The notes under the pieces are model-generated. The model searched no databases and was not told the origin of the DNA. It saw only the letters and a program-made list of their open reading frames with translations. Positions 33,437 to 42,845 of a stretch of 64,000 nt of DNA are shown piece after piece. Origin of the DNA: Acidimicrobiia bacterium (GTDB lineage: Bacteria; Actinomycetota; Acidimicrobiia; Spongiisociales; JAHEDJ01). Location: contig JARGFH010000002.1 in the NCBI GenBank assembly GCA_029210695.1, positions 1-64,000 on the forward strand, given 5' to 3'. The translations under genes and the position numbers were made by a program. How positions within the stretch are numbered: the first letter of the stretch is position 1; the number at the start of each line of letters is the position of its first letter.

Positions 33437-34363
33437 CTAGGCCAGCGCTGTACGGGCCGCCTCCACGTCACTCCCGATCTGAGCCACCAATGCGTCGATT
33501 CCCGCGAACCTCTGCTCATCCCGCAGTCGGCGCTCGAACAGCACTCCGATCTCCTTGCCGTACAACTCATCCTCGAAGTCGAGGAGGTGCGCTTCGATCA
33601 ACTCCTCCTCCCCGTCGAACGTGGGGCGTACTCCGATGTTCACCACCGCCGGAAACAACCGTGCCCCGACCCGGACCCTGGCCGCATAAACCCCGCGTAG
33701 CGGAATCGCCATGCCGGACGGAGGTTGCACGTTGGCGGTCGGGAACCCGATCGACCGGCCGCGGCGATCACCACCGATTACCTCGCCCCGGAGTTCGAAT
33801 GCCCGGCCCAACGCCTGGCGGGCGTCGTCGACGGCACCTTGAGCGATCATGGTCCGGATACTCGATGATGACACCGGGCCACGTCCCTCCAATAGCGGAA
33901 CAACATCTACCTCAAACCCGAATGCTGCTCCCCCGGTCCGCAGGCTTTCAACATCGCCGGCCCGGTCATGCCCGAATCGGAAGTTGGACCCGACGGCCAC
34001 TACCCGGGCGCCGAGACCGCGAGCCAGGACGTTTGAGACGAACTCCTGCGGTGTCATCGTTCGTACGTGTTCGAAGGGAAGAACACCAACAGTGTCCACA
34101 CCGAGATACTCGAGGATCTCGATCCGCTGCTCGATCGTGGTCAGCAAACGGGGGGCATGGTCCGGAGCCATCAACGCCATCGGATGGGGATCGAACGTCA
34201 GGACGGCTCTGGCGACACCGCCCAGCGCGCCGGCGCGTTCGGCCAGGTCGGCGAGCACCGTTTGATGGCCAAGGTGGACACCGTCGTAGTTTCCGATCGT
34301 GACTGCGAAACCGGAAGCCGTTGGCTCCGGCCAGGCGCGCGGATCGCCGTCGAGCACTCTCAC
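33437..34363 (-). CDS. ribF: Bifunctional riboflavin kinase / FMN adenylyltransferase
   Basis: The 308-aa RibF makes FMN then FAD. The N-terminal adenylyltransferase has FAVTIGNYDGVHLGHQTVL and RFGHDRAGD. The C-terminal kinase has RSIGFPTANVQPP, the Mg/ATP PTAN motif, and LRGVYAARVRV. GTG 34363 overlaps the truB stop (GTGA). Confidence 0.96.
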   Translation of the reverse strand: MRVLDGDPRAWPEPTASGFAVTIGNYDGVHLGHQTVLADLAERAGALGGVARAVLTFDPHPMALMAPDHAPRLLTTIEQRIEILEYLGVDTVGVLPFEHVRTMTPQEFVSNVLARGLGARVVAVGSNFRFGHDRAGDVESLRTGGAAFGFEVDVVPLLEGRGPVSSSSIRTMIAQGAVDDARQALGRAFELRGEVIGGDRRGRSIGFPTANVQPPSGMAIPLRGVYAARVRVGARLFPAVVNIGVRPTFDGEEELIEAHLLDFEDELYGKEIGVLFERRLRDEQRFAGIDALVAQIGSDVEAARTALA

Positions 34364-35244
34364 GCCAGGACAACCTCGGCGCGGGCCACCGCGCCGTTCG
34401 ATGCATAAACGCCGAGTAGCTCCCCGTATTCGTCGAACACGCAGAACGGGACTTCCCCCATCGAGGCCGGAACGAGGTCGAGGGACAACGATCGTCCGTT
34501 GCGAACTCCAAGCGCATCACGCCCGCTCACCACGACCTCCGGCAGCTCGCCTCCGAGCACCTGATTCATCGAAAGCACGGCGGCCTCGGCCGATTCCAGA
34601 TCTTCGAGGTCGTCGATCGTGTGGGCGTCTTCCACATGCAATGAACCCACCCTGGTCCGGCGCAACGCGATCAAGTGGGCGTCGCCGCCCAGCGCCCGAC
34701 CCATGTCGCTGGCGAGGGTCCGGATGTAGGTGCCGCTCCCGCACTCGACTCGCATCGTCACTTCGGGATAGCTTCCTGGGGCGAAATCGAGGACCTCGAT
34801 TTCAGTCACTGTGACCGGTCTCGCCTGACGCTCCACTTCCTTGCCCTCCCGGGCCAGGTCATAGAGACGGCGCCCGTCGATCTTGAGCGCCGAGACCATC
34901 GGCGGAACCTGCATGATTGTGCCGATGAACCTCGGAATGACGATCGCCAGATCGCCTTCCTCGAACTCCATCGGCGAGCGGCTCAGCACAGCGCCATCGG
35001 CATCGAGCGTATCCGTCGCCACTCCGAATTGGGCCGTGGCGATATAGGTCTTGGTCGTTTCCTGCACGTATCGAAGCATCCTGGTCGCCCGACCGACTCC
35101 CAGCACGACCAGGCCCGTCGCCATGGGGTCGAGGGTGCCGGAATGGCCAACCTTCTTCTGGCCGAGCAGGCGGCGCACTTTGGCCACCACATCGTGAGAC
35201 GTCCATCCGCCGCCCTTGTCGACGAGTACGAACCCGTCAATCAC
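34360..35244 (-). CDS. truB: tRNA pseudouridine(55) synthase
   Basis: The roughly 294-aa TruB modifies U55 in the T-loop of tRNA. It opens IDGFVLVDKGGGWTSHDVV, has the catalytic Asp in HSGTLDPMATGLV, and continues YIRTLASDMGRALGGDAHL. GTG 35244 overlaps the rbfA stop by 8 bp and is the natural coupled start; the longer open frame lies within rbfA. Confidence 0.95.
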   Translation of the reverse strand: MIDGFVLVDKGGGWTSHDVVAKVRRLLGQKKVGHSGTLDPMATGLVVLGVGRATRMLRYVQETTKTYIATAQFGVATDTLDADGAVLSRSPMEFEEGDLAIVIPRFIGTIMQVPPMVSALKIDGRRLYDLAREGKEVERQARPVTVTEIEVLDFAPGSYPEVTMRVECGSGTYIRTLASDMGRALGGDAHLIALRRTRVGSLHVEDAHTIDDLEDLESAEAAVLSMNQVLGGELPEVVVSGRDALGVRNGRSLSLDLVPASMGEVPFCVFDEYGELLGVYASNGAVARAEVVLA

Positions 35245-35611
35245 CGTCGGTATCCCCGGCGGCCGCGTCCTTCTCTTCGATCTCATGGAGGATGGCGGCA
35301 ATGTGGGCGCCTCGTTCGATCGCTTGATCTGCCACAAACTCCAGGCGCGGAGTGAACTTGAGGCGAATCTCATGGCCGACCTGAGTACGGATCTTCGACG
35401 ACGCCGCTCGAAGTGCCTCGAGAGACTCGTCTCGTTCTTCGGGGGCTCCGAGAACCGAGAAGAACACTCGGGCGTTGTGTAGGTCCGGTGATGTCTCTAC
35501 CCCGGTGATCGTCACGAACCCGAGGCGCGGATCCTTGAGGTCGGCCACATGCTCGGCAATCGCTTGTTTGAGGAGTGAGTTGACCCGCCGCATTCGATCT
35601 CCGCGACTCAT
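35237..35611 (-). CDS. rbfA: 30S ribosome-binding factor A
   Basis: The 124-aa KH-like cold-shock assembly factor for 16S rRNA maturation has RMRRVNSLLKQAIAEHVADLKDPRLGFVTITGVE and FTPRLEFVADQAIERGAHIAAIL. The start overlaps the DUF503 stop by 4 bp. It sits between ylxP-like and truB, the usual order. Confidence 0.94.
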   Translation of the reverse strand: MSRGDRMRRVNSLLKQAIAEHVADLKDPRLGFVTITGVETSPDLHNARVFFSVLGAPEERDESLEALRAASSKIRTQVGHEIRLKFTPRLEFVADQAIERGAHIAAILHEIEEKDAAAGDTDGD

Positions 35612-35901
35612 TCCCGATCCTCCAGATGACTCACGCCGATCCCGATCACTTCGAGATCGACTCGTTCACTGAGCATTCGTCGCACCGTGGCGATTCGCTG
35701 TTCCAGCTCAGACGCATTGGTCGCAACGAGTGCTACTCCCACGGTAGACCGCTGCCAAACATCGTGATGATCGATCTCGGCAACCGACACCGACATCCGG
35801 TTCCGCAAATCTGCAGTGGCCGATTGCAGAACCCGCCGCTTCGCCTTCAGCGACCTGGCTTCCGGGATACGGAGTTCGATCCGCAGGGCTGCGGCGTGCA
35901 T
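35608..35901 (-). CDS. DUF503 (YlxP-like) protein
   Basis: The 97-aa protein opens MHAAALRIELRIPEARSLKAKRRVLQS, the DUF503 signature, and carries VSVAEIDHHDVWQRSTVGVALVA. It is found next to rbfA in most Gram-positives; the precise role is unknown, with a link to ribosome assembly assumed from position. It starts 5 bp after infB. Confidence 0.92.
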   Translation of the reverse strand: MHAAALRIELRIPEARSLKAKRRVLQSATADLRNRMSVSVAEIDHHDVWQRSTVGVALVATNASELEQRIATVRRMLSERVDLEVIGIGVSHLEDRE

Positions 35902-35906
35902 GGCAC

Positions 35907-37961
35907 TCAGGTGCGAGCGACCTCACGGACTTCGTAGACCTCGATGACATCGCCTTCCTTGATGTCATTGAACGTCTCGAAGCCGATGCCACATTCGTAG
36001 CCGCTCGATACCTGCCGCACATCTTCCTTGAATCGTCGCAGAGAGCCAATGCGTCCATCGTGGACGACGATGCCTCCTCGCAACACTCTTGCCCGGGACC
36101 CGCGAGTGATCTCGCCCTCGGTGATATACGATCCGGCGATGGTCCCCGCCCGTGGCGTCCTGAACAAGGCGCGGACCTCCGCCGAACCGATAACCGCTTC
36201 GACCTCATCAGGAGCGAGCCTCCCGACGAGCATCTGTTCGATCTCATCGAGCATCTCGTAGATCACCCGGTAGGTGCGAATCTCGATGCCCTTGTCCTCT
36301 GCCGCCCGACGGGCTTTGGCATCAGGGCGCACGTTGAATCCGACAATCACCGATTCGGTGACTTCTGCGAGGCTGACATCGTTCTCCGAGATACCGCCGA
36401 CGGCGCCCTGCACCGTGGTGATCTTGCCGCCCTCACGACCGATCTTGGCGATCGACTCACGAATCGCTTCGAGAGATCCATGGGCATCGGCCCTGATGAT
36501 CAACCTGAGGTCGGCCTCGTCCTGGGTCCGGAGTTGCTCCAGCAGTTGGGCGAGACGCTCACGAGCGGTCGGGATGACCATTTCGTCGGCCTTGAGCAGT
36601 TCCGACGACTTCGCAGCCATATTGCGCGCAGTACGTTCGTTCTTGACTGCCTGGAATGCATCGCCGGCAGTCGGAACGTCGGACCAACCCATGACCAGGA
36701 CCGGAGTCGACGGCCCAGCCGCCTCGACCTTCGCACCTGCCTCGTCGAGCATCGACCTCACACGACCCGAAACCGGTCCGGCCACGATGGCATCACCCTG
36801 TCTAAGGGTGCCACGCTGAACGATCACCGTCGCCACCGGTCCGCGACCGATATCGAGCTGGCTCTCGACCACGACACCCTCCCCTGCCGGCTTGGGATTG
36901 CCTTTGAACTCCTCGAGTTGGGCAACTAGGTCGATCATCTCGAGCAGATGCTCGACACCCTCGCCGGTCTTTGCGGAGAGTTCGACTGTGGTGATGTCGC
37001 CACCGAGCTCTTCCGCGACAAGCTCGTACTCGGTCAACTGAGCACGAATATTGGTCGGATCTGCCCCCGGCTTGTCCATCTTGTTGATGGCGATGATGAT
37101 CGGAACGCGAGCCGCCTTGGCATGGCTGATCGCTTCAATGGTCTGGGGCATGACCCCGTCATCTGCGGCCACGATTAGCACGACGATGTCGGTGACCTCG
37201 GCGCCGCGGGCGCGCAGGGCGGTGAAGGCTTCGTGGCCCGGCGTGTCGAGGAAGGTGATCTTGTTGCCGCCGACGTCGACCTGATACGCGCCGATGTGCT
37301 GAGTGATGCCACCGTGCTCACCCTCAACGACGTTGGTGTGGCGGATGTGGTCCAGCAGGGTTGTCTTGCCGTGATCCACGTGACCCATCACCGTGACGAC
37401 CGGCGGTCGCTGCACCAGAGTGGCGGGATCGTCATCGTAGGTTTTCTTCGGCCGGACTCGGGAGCCGGTCTTGGCGGAAGGAGCCGGGCGGGTGATTTCG
37501 ATCGTGAAGTTGAAATGATCCGCGAGCAACTCGAGCGCATCGTCGGGGATAGGTGTGACGGCACCGATCATCTCGCCCATTTGGATGAGCGTCTGGACGA
37601 TCTCAGTCACCGGCCTACTGATAACTGGGGAGAGGCCTTCCGGCGTCACCCCTGATTCAACCGTCACCCCCACCGACTGCTCTGCCTCCGGCTCGTCTTC
37701 GGTCTCCGTCGGCTCGGGCTCCGGCTCCGCAGCGGTCTCAGCCTCCGGCTCCGGTTCCGGCTCCGGAAGCACCTCGGGCTCCGACACCGGTTGGACTTCT
37801 TCCGTAGACGCGTAGGACTGCCGCACCGTGCCGGCATCGACGGGTTCAAGTCCCGAAGAGGCCGTCTTGGCCTCGATGCCTAGTTCATGGACGCGCGCCA
37901 GCACATCCTTCGACTCGAGGCCCAGTTCACGAGCCAGTTCATATACCCGAATCTTCGCCAC
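35907..37961 (-). CDS. infB: Translation initiation factor IF-2
   Basis: The 684-aa GTPase places fMet-tRNA on the 30S subunit. The IF2_N domain is [25 protein letters not shown]. An acidic low-complexity linker of alternating Glu/Pro (about 55-105) follows, then the G domain with [20 protein letters not shown] and NKMD, and domains II-IV. The linker is much shorter than the roughly 300-residue one of Streptomyces IF-2. No ylxR gene lies between nusA and infB (gap 12 bp). Confidence 0.96.
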   Translation of the reverse strand: MAKIRVYELARELGLESKDVLARVHELGIEAKTASSGLEPVDAGTVRQSYASTEEVQPVSEPEVLPEPEPEPEAETAAEPEPEPTETEDEPEAEQSVGVTVESGVTPEGLSPVISRPVTEIVQTLIQMGEMIGAVTPIPDDALELLADHFNFTIEITRPAPSAKTGSRVRPKKTYDDDPATLVQRPPVVTVMGHVDHGKTTLLDHIRHTNVVEGEHGGITQHIGAYQVDVGGNKITFLDTPGHEAFTALRARGAEVTDIVVLIVAADDGVMPQTIEAISHAKAARVPIIIAINKMDKPGADPTNIRAQLTEYELVAEELGGDITTVELSAKTGEGVEHLLEMIDLVAQLEEFKGNPKPAGEGVVVESQLDIGRGPVATVIVQRGTLRQGDAIVAGPVSGRVRSMLDEAGAKVEAAGPSTPVLVMGWSDVPTAGDAFQAVKNERTARNMAAKSSELLKADEMVIPTARERLAQLLEQLRTQDEADLRLIIRADAHGSLEAIRESIAKIGREGGKITTVQGAVGGISENDVSLAEVTESVIVGFNVRPDAKARRAAEDKGIEIRTYRVIYEMLDEIEQMLVGRLAPDEVEAVIGSAEVRALFRTPRAGTIAGSYITEGEITRGSRARVLRGGIVVHDGRIGSLRRFKEDVRQVSSGYECGIGFETFNDIKEGDVIEVYEVREVART

Positions 37962-37973
37962 TATCTCTCCGCG

Positions 37974-39242
37974 CTATTCGTCTTCGGTGGGAGTGTCGCC
38001 GTCTTGTGCGATCTCGCCAAACTCATCGCCCTCACCGGGTTCTTCCGGGGTTTCTTCTTCAACGCTCTCCTCGTCGGAGATGGCCTCCACGTCCGCCGCT
38101 TCGACCACCGGGGCAACGTCCGCCGCCGGTTCGTCGCCGGCGTCCAACTCTGCAGATTCGGCAGATTCGGCAGATTCGATCGGTTCCTCTATAGGATCCG
38201 GTCCGCTCGCATCGGCGACTTCGGTGGGGATGATCGCCGCCTCCGCCACAGCCAGGTCGGCAACCTTGCCCGCCTCTTCGAGGTCGGAACGGATATCGAC
38301 CCGATAGCCGGACAAACGGGCGGCGAGACGAGCGTTCTGACCCTCTTTTCCAATCGCCAGCGACAGCTGGTGATCACTCACGATCACAACGGCCGTCTCG
38401 GTCTCCTCGTCGATACGTACTTCCTGAACCTTGGCCGGACCAAGCGCCTCGGCGATGAACTGGGCCTTATCCTCTCGCCACTCCACGACGTCGACCTTCT
38501 CGCCCCTCAATTCGTTGACGACCTGCCGAACCCGCGCTCCGCGAGCGCCCACACAGGCGCCCTTGGGATCGACGTTTGGATCGTTCGACGAAACCGCGAT
38601 CTTCGTCCGGTTGCCCGGCTCACGGGCGATAGCCTTGATCTCGATAGTTCCGTCGAGCAATTCGGGGACCTCGAGTTCCAGCAGCCGGCGGACGAAATCC
38701 GGGTGGCTGCGGCTAACGACGATCTGCGGACCCTTTGCCTCATTCCGCACTTCAAGCACGAAGGCCTTGACCCTGTTGCCGCGCTCCAACCGCTCATACG
38801 GCATCCGTTCGGAGCCGGGAAGCAATGCCTCGGCATCGCCGAGATCCAGAATCGAATAGCGGTAGTCGACCTGTTGGATGATGCCCGTCACTAGGTCGCC
38901 TTCGCGGCCCTCATAGACGTCGTACACCTGATCACGCTTGGCCTCACGCAGACGCTGGGCGATGACCTGCTTGGCAGTCTGTGCGGCAATACGACCGAAA
39001 TCTTCTGGAGTATCTTCCCACTCCTTGGTTACGTTGCCGTCTTCATCGAGTTCCTGGGCATAGACGACGATGTCGCCACTTCCCGAGTCGATCACCACGC
39101 GAGCCTCTTCGGCCGCTCCCGGGCTCCGTTTGTAAGCCGATACGAGCGCGTTGGCCAGGGCGTCGAGGATGGTGTCGACAGGAACGCCGCGCTCACGCTC
39201 GAGCAGTTCGAGCGCTTCCATCACCTGTTCGTCGATCTTCAT
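37974..39242 (-). CDS. nusA: Transcription elongation/termination factor NusA
   Basis: The 422-aa protein comprises the NusA N-domain (MKIDEQVMEALELLERERGVPVDTILDALANALVSAYKR), S1 (GDLVTGIIQQVDYRYSILDLGDAEALLP), and KH1/KH2 (DPKGACVGARGARVRQVVNEL, AIGKEGQNARLAARLSG). A C-terminal acidic Glu/Asp-rich extension of about 75 residues has the repeats ESAESAESAE. It modulates pausing and antitermination. rimP precedes it by 4 bp. Confidence 0.96.
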   Translation of the reverse strand: MKIDEQVMEALELLERERGVPVDTILDALANALVSAYKRSPGAAEEARVVIDSGSGDIVVYAQELDEDGNVTKEWEDTPEDFGRIAAQTAKQVIAQRLREAKRDQVYDVYEGREGDLVTGIIQQVDYRYSILDLGDAEALLPGSERMPYERLERGNRVKAFVLEVRNEAKGPQIVVSRSHPDFVRRLLELEVPELLDGTIEIKAIAREPGNRTKIAVSSNDPNVDPKGACVGARGARVRQVVNELRGEKVDVVEWREDKAQFIAEALGPAKVQEVRIDEETETAVVIVSDHQLSLAIGKEGQNARLAARLSGYRVDIRSDLEEAGKVADLAVAEAAIIPTEVADASGPDPIEEPIESAESAESAELDAGDEPAADVAPVVEAADVEAISDEESVEEETPEEPGEGDEFGEIAQDGDTPTEDE

Positions 39243-39246
39243 ACCA

Positions 39247-39738
39247 TCAACTCCTCGTGGCCTTCTTCCCGGGCTTCGGCTTCCGCTCCCAGCGGAACAC
39301 CGTTCGTGCCGACCTCACCTGCTCGAATTCGATCCGCCGGTTTTCGCCGTCGACATCCATCACCATGCCGTTGTCGTCCGACTCGACGAGGAAGCCGGCG
39401 TGGTTCCGTTCGCCGCCGATCTCGATGCGAGTCCTGACCGCGACTTCTTTTCCGATCGACTTGGCGAAGTGCGCCGGGCGACGGAGCTTTCGCTCGAGTC
39501 CCGGCGATGTCACCTCGAGGGTGTACGACCCATCGAGGTCGGACTCGTGGTCGAGCAACCGCGAGATCCCTCTTGAGAGTTCGGCGAGATGATCCACGCC
39601 GACATCCGGACCGTCGATAACGACGCGCAGAATTCGGCCCCGCTCTTGACCCAGCATCTCTAGATCATCGAGTTCGAGGCGTTCCGCTCCTAGATAATCG
39701 CCGATGAGCTTTTCCAAGCTCGCGGATACGTCGTTCAC
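39247..39738 (-). CDS. rimP: Ribosome maturation factor RimP
   Basis: The 163-aa protein with LVESDDNGMVMDVDGENRRIEFEQVRSART and YTLEVTSPGLERKLRRPAHFAKSIG is the standard RimP of the nusA operon. It aids 30S maturation. GTG 39738 has GGAG upstream. First gene of the rimP-nusA-infB operon. Confidence 0.94.
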   Translation of the reverse strand: MNDVSASLEKLIGDYLGAERLELDDLEMLGQERGRILRVVIDGPDVGVDHLAELSRGISRLLDHESDLDGSYTLEVTSPGLERKLRRPAHFAKSIGKEVAVRTRIEIGGERNHAGFLVESDDNGMVMDVDGENRRIEFEQVRSARTVFRWERKPKPGKKATRS

Positions 39739-39810
39739 CTAAATCTCCACACACAAAGAAAGCGGGCACGGCCGCCCACTTCCGCAGTAGCGTCCTCATT
39801 TGTCCCACTA

Positions 39811-39840
39811 AGTATAACCCGACACGCGACGGCACCCGGC
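39811..39840 (-). promoter_or_regulatory. Possible rimP-operon promoter
   Basis: The minus strand has TATACT (39811-39816), a good sigma-A -10, in the 127-bp gap before rimP; the -35 region is a poor match. A small GC hairpin (GGGCGGCCGTGCCCGC) follows in the leader at about 39760-39777. Confidence 0.4.
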
Positions 39841-39865
39841 GCCACGTGTACGCCGAAAACCGCTG

Positions 39866-41569
39866 CTACTGCGCGATCAGTCGAATCACATGGGAAATCG
39901 CGTCCCCGACCGCGACTTCTTCGGCTGTGCCGCCGGCCCGGTCCTGGATTTCCACGATGCCGTTTTCGAGGCCGCGGGGACCCACGGTCACCCGGTACGG
40001 GATGCCGATCAGTTCCGCGTCGGCAAATTTCACGCCTGGACGTTCTACCCGATCGTCCAGAATCGTGTCGATACCGGCCTCCTGGTAGTCCCGGTAGAGG
40101 CGTTCGCCTGCTTCGAGCACCTCGGCGACGTCGGCGCGCAGGACAGTAATGACCACGACGTACGGAGCGATGGCAACCGGCCAGACGATTCCCTTCTCGT
40201 CGTGGTGAGTTTCGACGACGGCGGCGATATTCCGCTCGAGACCGATCCCGTAGGAGCCCATGATCACGGTCTTCGCCGCTCCCTCTTCATCGAGAACCGA
40301 AACACCGAAAGCCTCCGCATACTTGGTCCCCAACTTGAAGATGTGGCCTACTTCGATCGCTTTGAAGACTTCCAGGGGCTCGCCACAAGTGACACAGGCC
40401 TCCCCGTCCGTGATCTCGCGCATATCCATCCAGGTGGTGACCTCGATGTCGCGTTCGACATCGACTCCCCGCAGGTGGAACTCGTCTTGATTGGCTCCCG
40501 TGACCATGTTGAAGCGGCCGGCGAGGGCTTGATCGGCCAGGATCGGGATTCCCTTGACTCCCACTGCCCCGAGGCTTCCCGGGTTGGCACCAAGGGCGGC
40601 CTGGATCTCCTCGGGATGGGCAGGTCGGATGTCGATCGCACCCGTGCCATCTTGCAGCTTCTGTTCGACCAATGCATGGTCGCCTCGCAGCAAGACGAGC
40701 GTAGGTTCACCGCCGATCATGTAGACGAGCGACTTGACCTGGGACTCCTTTGCCGCACCGCCCTCGAACGTGGCCAGGTCGAGAATCGTGCGAACCCCGG
40801 GCGTTGCGAACCTCTCAACCTCGGCATGGACCGCGCCGTCTTCGATTGCGTCGATTCTGGACGTTGCCCGTTCCATGTTGGCGGCATATCCGCAGGCGCC
40901 GCAGAAGACGACATCGTCTTCGCCGGATTTGCTCCGCACCATGAACTCGATCGAGTCGCTCCCTCCCATGGCTCCGGAGGAAGCCTCCACCGGCACGGCA
41001 TCGAGGCCGAGACGAGCGAAGATACGCTCATATGCCTCGAAGTGGCGATCGAATGAAGCATCGAGGCCGGCCGATTCCATATCGAACGAGTAGGAGTCCT
41101 TCATCGTGAACTCACGGGTACGGAGCACGCCGCCCTTGGGCCGGGGTTCGTCACGGAACTTCGTTTGTATCTGATACCAGAACTGAGGTAGGTCCCGATA
41201 GCTCCGCAACTCGAGTGCCAGAGTGCTGAAGATCTCCTCATGGGTCATTCCGAGAGCGAGATCAGCGCCTTTGCGGTCTCGCAGTCTGAACATCTCATCG
41301 CCCATGATCTCCCAGCGGCCGCTCTTCTGCCAGATCTCGGCAGGATGCACGGCCGGTAGGAGGAACTCCTGACCGCCGATCCGATCCATCTCTTCACGGA
41401 TCACCGCCGCCACCTTCGCACGAACCCGAATCATCAACGGCAGCAGTGAGTACGCCCCCGCCATCAGTTGGCGCAGGTATCCGCCGCGGACCAGAAGGCG
41501 ATGACTGATTGCTTCTGCGTCTGTGGGATCGTCACGAAGGGTGGGAATGAAGGCTTGCGACCAGCGCAT
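39866..41569 (-). CDS. proS: Prolyl-tRNA synthetase (bacterial type)
   Basis: The 567-aa class II synthetase has motif 1 around LLPAVHPAEIWQKSGRW, motif 2 (FRDEPRPKGGVLRTREFTMKDSYSFD) and motif 3 (SYGIGLERNIAAV). The editing INS domain lies between and an anticodon-binding domain is C-terminal. It charges tRNA-Pro. The ATG at 41569 is solid. 64 bp separate it from ispG on the same strand. Confidence 0.96.
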   Translation of the reverse strand: MRWSQAFIPTLRDDPTDAEAISHRLLVRGGYLRQLMAGAYSLLPLMIRVRAKVAAVIREEMDRIGGQEFLLPAVHPAEIWQKSGRWEIMGDEMFRLRDRKGADLALGMTHEEIFSTLALELRSYRDLPQFWYQIQTKFRDEPRPKGGVLRTREFTMKDSYSFDMESAGLDASFDRHFEAYERIFARLGLDAVPVEASSGAMGGSDSIEFMVRSKSGEDDVVFCGACGYAANMERATSRIDAIEDGAVHAEVERFATPGVRTILDLATFEGGAAKESQVKSLVYMIGGEPTLVLLRGDHALVEQKLQDGTGAIDIRPAHPEEIQAALGANPGSLGAVGVKGIPILADQALAGRFNMVTGANQDEFHLRGVDVERDIEVTTWMDMREITDGEACVTCGEPLEVFKAIEVGHIFKLGTKYAEAFGVSVLDEEGAAKTVIMGSYGIGLERNIAAVVETHHDEKGIVWPVAIAPYVVVITVLRADVAEVLEAGERLYRDYQEAGIDTILDDRVERPGVKFADAELIGIPYRVTVGPRGLENGIVEIQDRAGGTAEEVAVGDAISHVIRLIAQ

Positions 41570-41633
41570 ATCTCTCTCGAGTTGGGATATGGGAGGTTAG
41601 TCACCCGGCCGGGAGGGCAAGGGACAATAGGCT

Positions 41634-42845
41634 TCAAGGGCTGCTTTTCGCGACCTCCGCGACTCGAGCCCGGCGCTCCTCGGTGTGGTTCGCATCACCC
41701 TGGATCTGGAGTATCTCCTCGGCCGCCTCGGCAGCAAGTTGCTCTGCGACTCCGTCGGCCGCGGCAAGACGGGCCTCCACCCCCTCTTCAACGAGCTTCC
41801 GCGCCTCGTCGAGCAAGGCGTCGACCATCTCCGCCTCCGGGACCACCCGCACCACGTTTCCCTTGATGAACAGATGTCCTTTGCCACGCCCCGCCGCGAT
41901 ACCGATATCGGCCTCTCTCGCTTCGCCGGGTCCGTTGACCACGCAGCCCATCACCGCTACCTGGATGGGCAGATCGGCCTCTTCGAGTCGTCGTTGGGCT
42001 TCCTTGACCACCTCGATGACATCGACCTCAGCCCGGCCGCATGATGGGCAGGCGATGAGGTCCAATCCGGCCCGCTCACGCAGGCCGAGATACTCGAGCA
42101 ACTGCCTGCCCGCCTTCGCCTCCTCAACCGGGTCGGCCGTGAGCGAGAAGCGGATCGTGTCGCCGATCCCTTCGAGCAGCAAAGTGGCGATTCCGGCGAC
42201 GGACTTGATGAGACCCCCGGGCGGCGGTCCTGCTTCGGTAACACCGAGATGGAGGGGGTATTCGACTTTCTCGCTGAGCAGTCGGTACGACTCGACCATC
42301 GACGGCACGTGGGAGTGCTTCACCGAGATCTTGATGTCGTAGAAACCGACATCTTCCAGGTAATGGATCTCAGTTTCGGCGGATTCGACGAGGGCCGCCG
42401 GGACTGCCGACCCGTACTTAGCCAGCAGGTCTTTGTCGAGTGAACCCCCGTTGACGCCCATACGAATCGGCACTCCACGCTCCCCCGCCGCCCTGGCGAC
42501 TTCTTTGATGTGCGCTTCGTTTCGGATATTGCCGGGATTCAGCCGAAGTGCGTGCACGCCGGCTTCCAAAGCAGCAAGCGCCAGCTTGTACTGGAAATGG
42601 ACGTCGGCGACGATCGGGACCGGGGAACGAGGCACGATCTCCGCCAGTCCCTGCGCAGCGTCGACGTCGTTGCAGGTGATGCGCACGATATCCGCACCAG
42701 CGCCCGTCAGTGCATATACCTGAGCGAGCGTGCCGTCGACGTCCGCGGTCTTGGTGGTGGTCATCGATTGCACCGTCACCGGTGCTCCTCCCCCAACCGG
42801 GACGGAACCGACCTGAATCTGGCGAGTCGGGCGTCGCTCGATCAT
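41634..42845 (-). CDS. ispG: 4-hydroxy-3-methylbut-2-enyl diphosphate synthase
   Basis: The 403-aa IspG of the MEP isoprenoid pathway converts MEcPP to HMBPP with a [4Fe-4S] cluster. The TIM barrel is RQIQVGSVPVGGGAPVTVQSMTTTKTADVDGTLAQV. Cluster cysteines are in IACPSCGR and VMGCVVNGPGEAREADIG. It overlaps the rseP stop by 1 bp; dxr, another MEP gene, lies two genes upstream. Confidence 0.96.
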   Translation of the reverse strand: MIERRPTRQIQVGSVPVGGGAPVTVQSMTTTKTADVDGTLAQVYALTGAGADIVRITCNDVDAAQGLAEIVPRSPVPIVADVHFQYKLALAALEAGVHALRLNPGNIRNEAHIKEVARAAGERGVPIRMGVNGGSLDKDLLAKYGSAVPAALVESAETEIHYLEDVGFYDIKISVKHSHVPSMVESYRLLSEKVEYPLHLGVTEAGPPPGGLIKSVAGIATLLLEGIGDTIRFSLTADPVEEAKAGRQLLEYLGLRERAGLDLIACPSCGRAEVDVIEVVKEAQRRLEEADLPIQVAVMGCVVNGPGEAREADIGIAAGRGKGHLFIKGNVVRVVPEAEMVDALLDEARKLVEEGVEARLAAADGVAEQLAAEAAEEILQIQGDANHTEERRARVAEVAKSSP

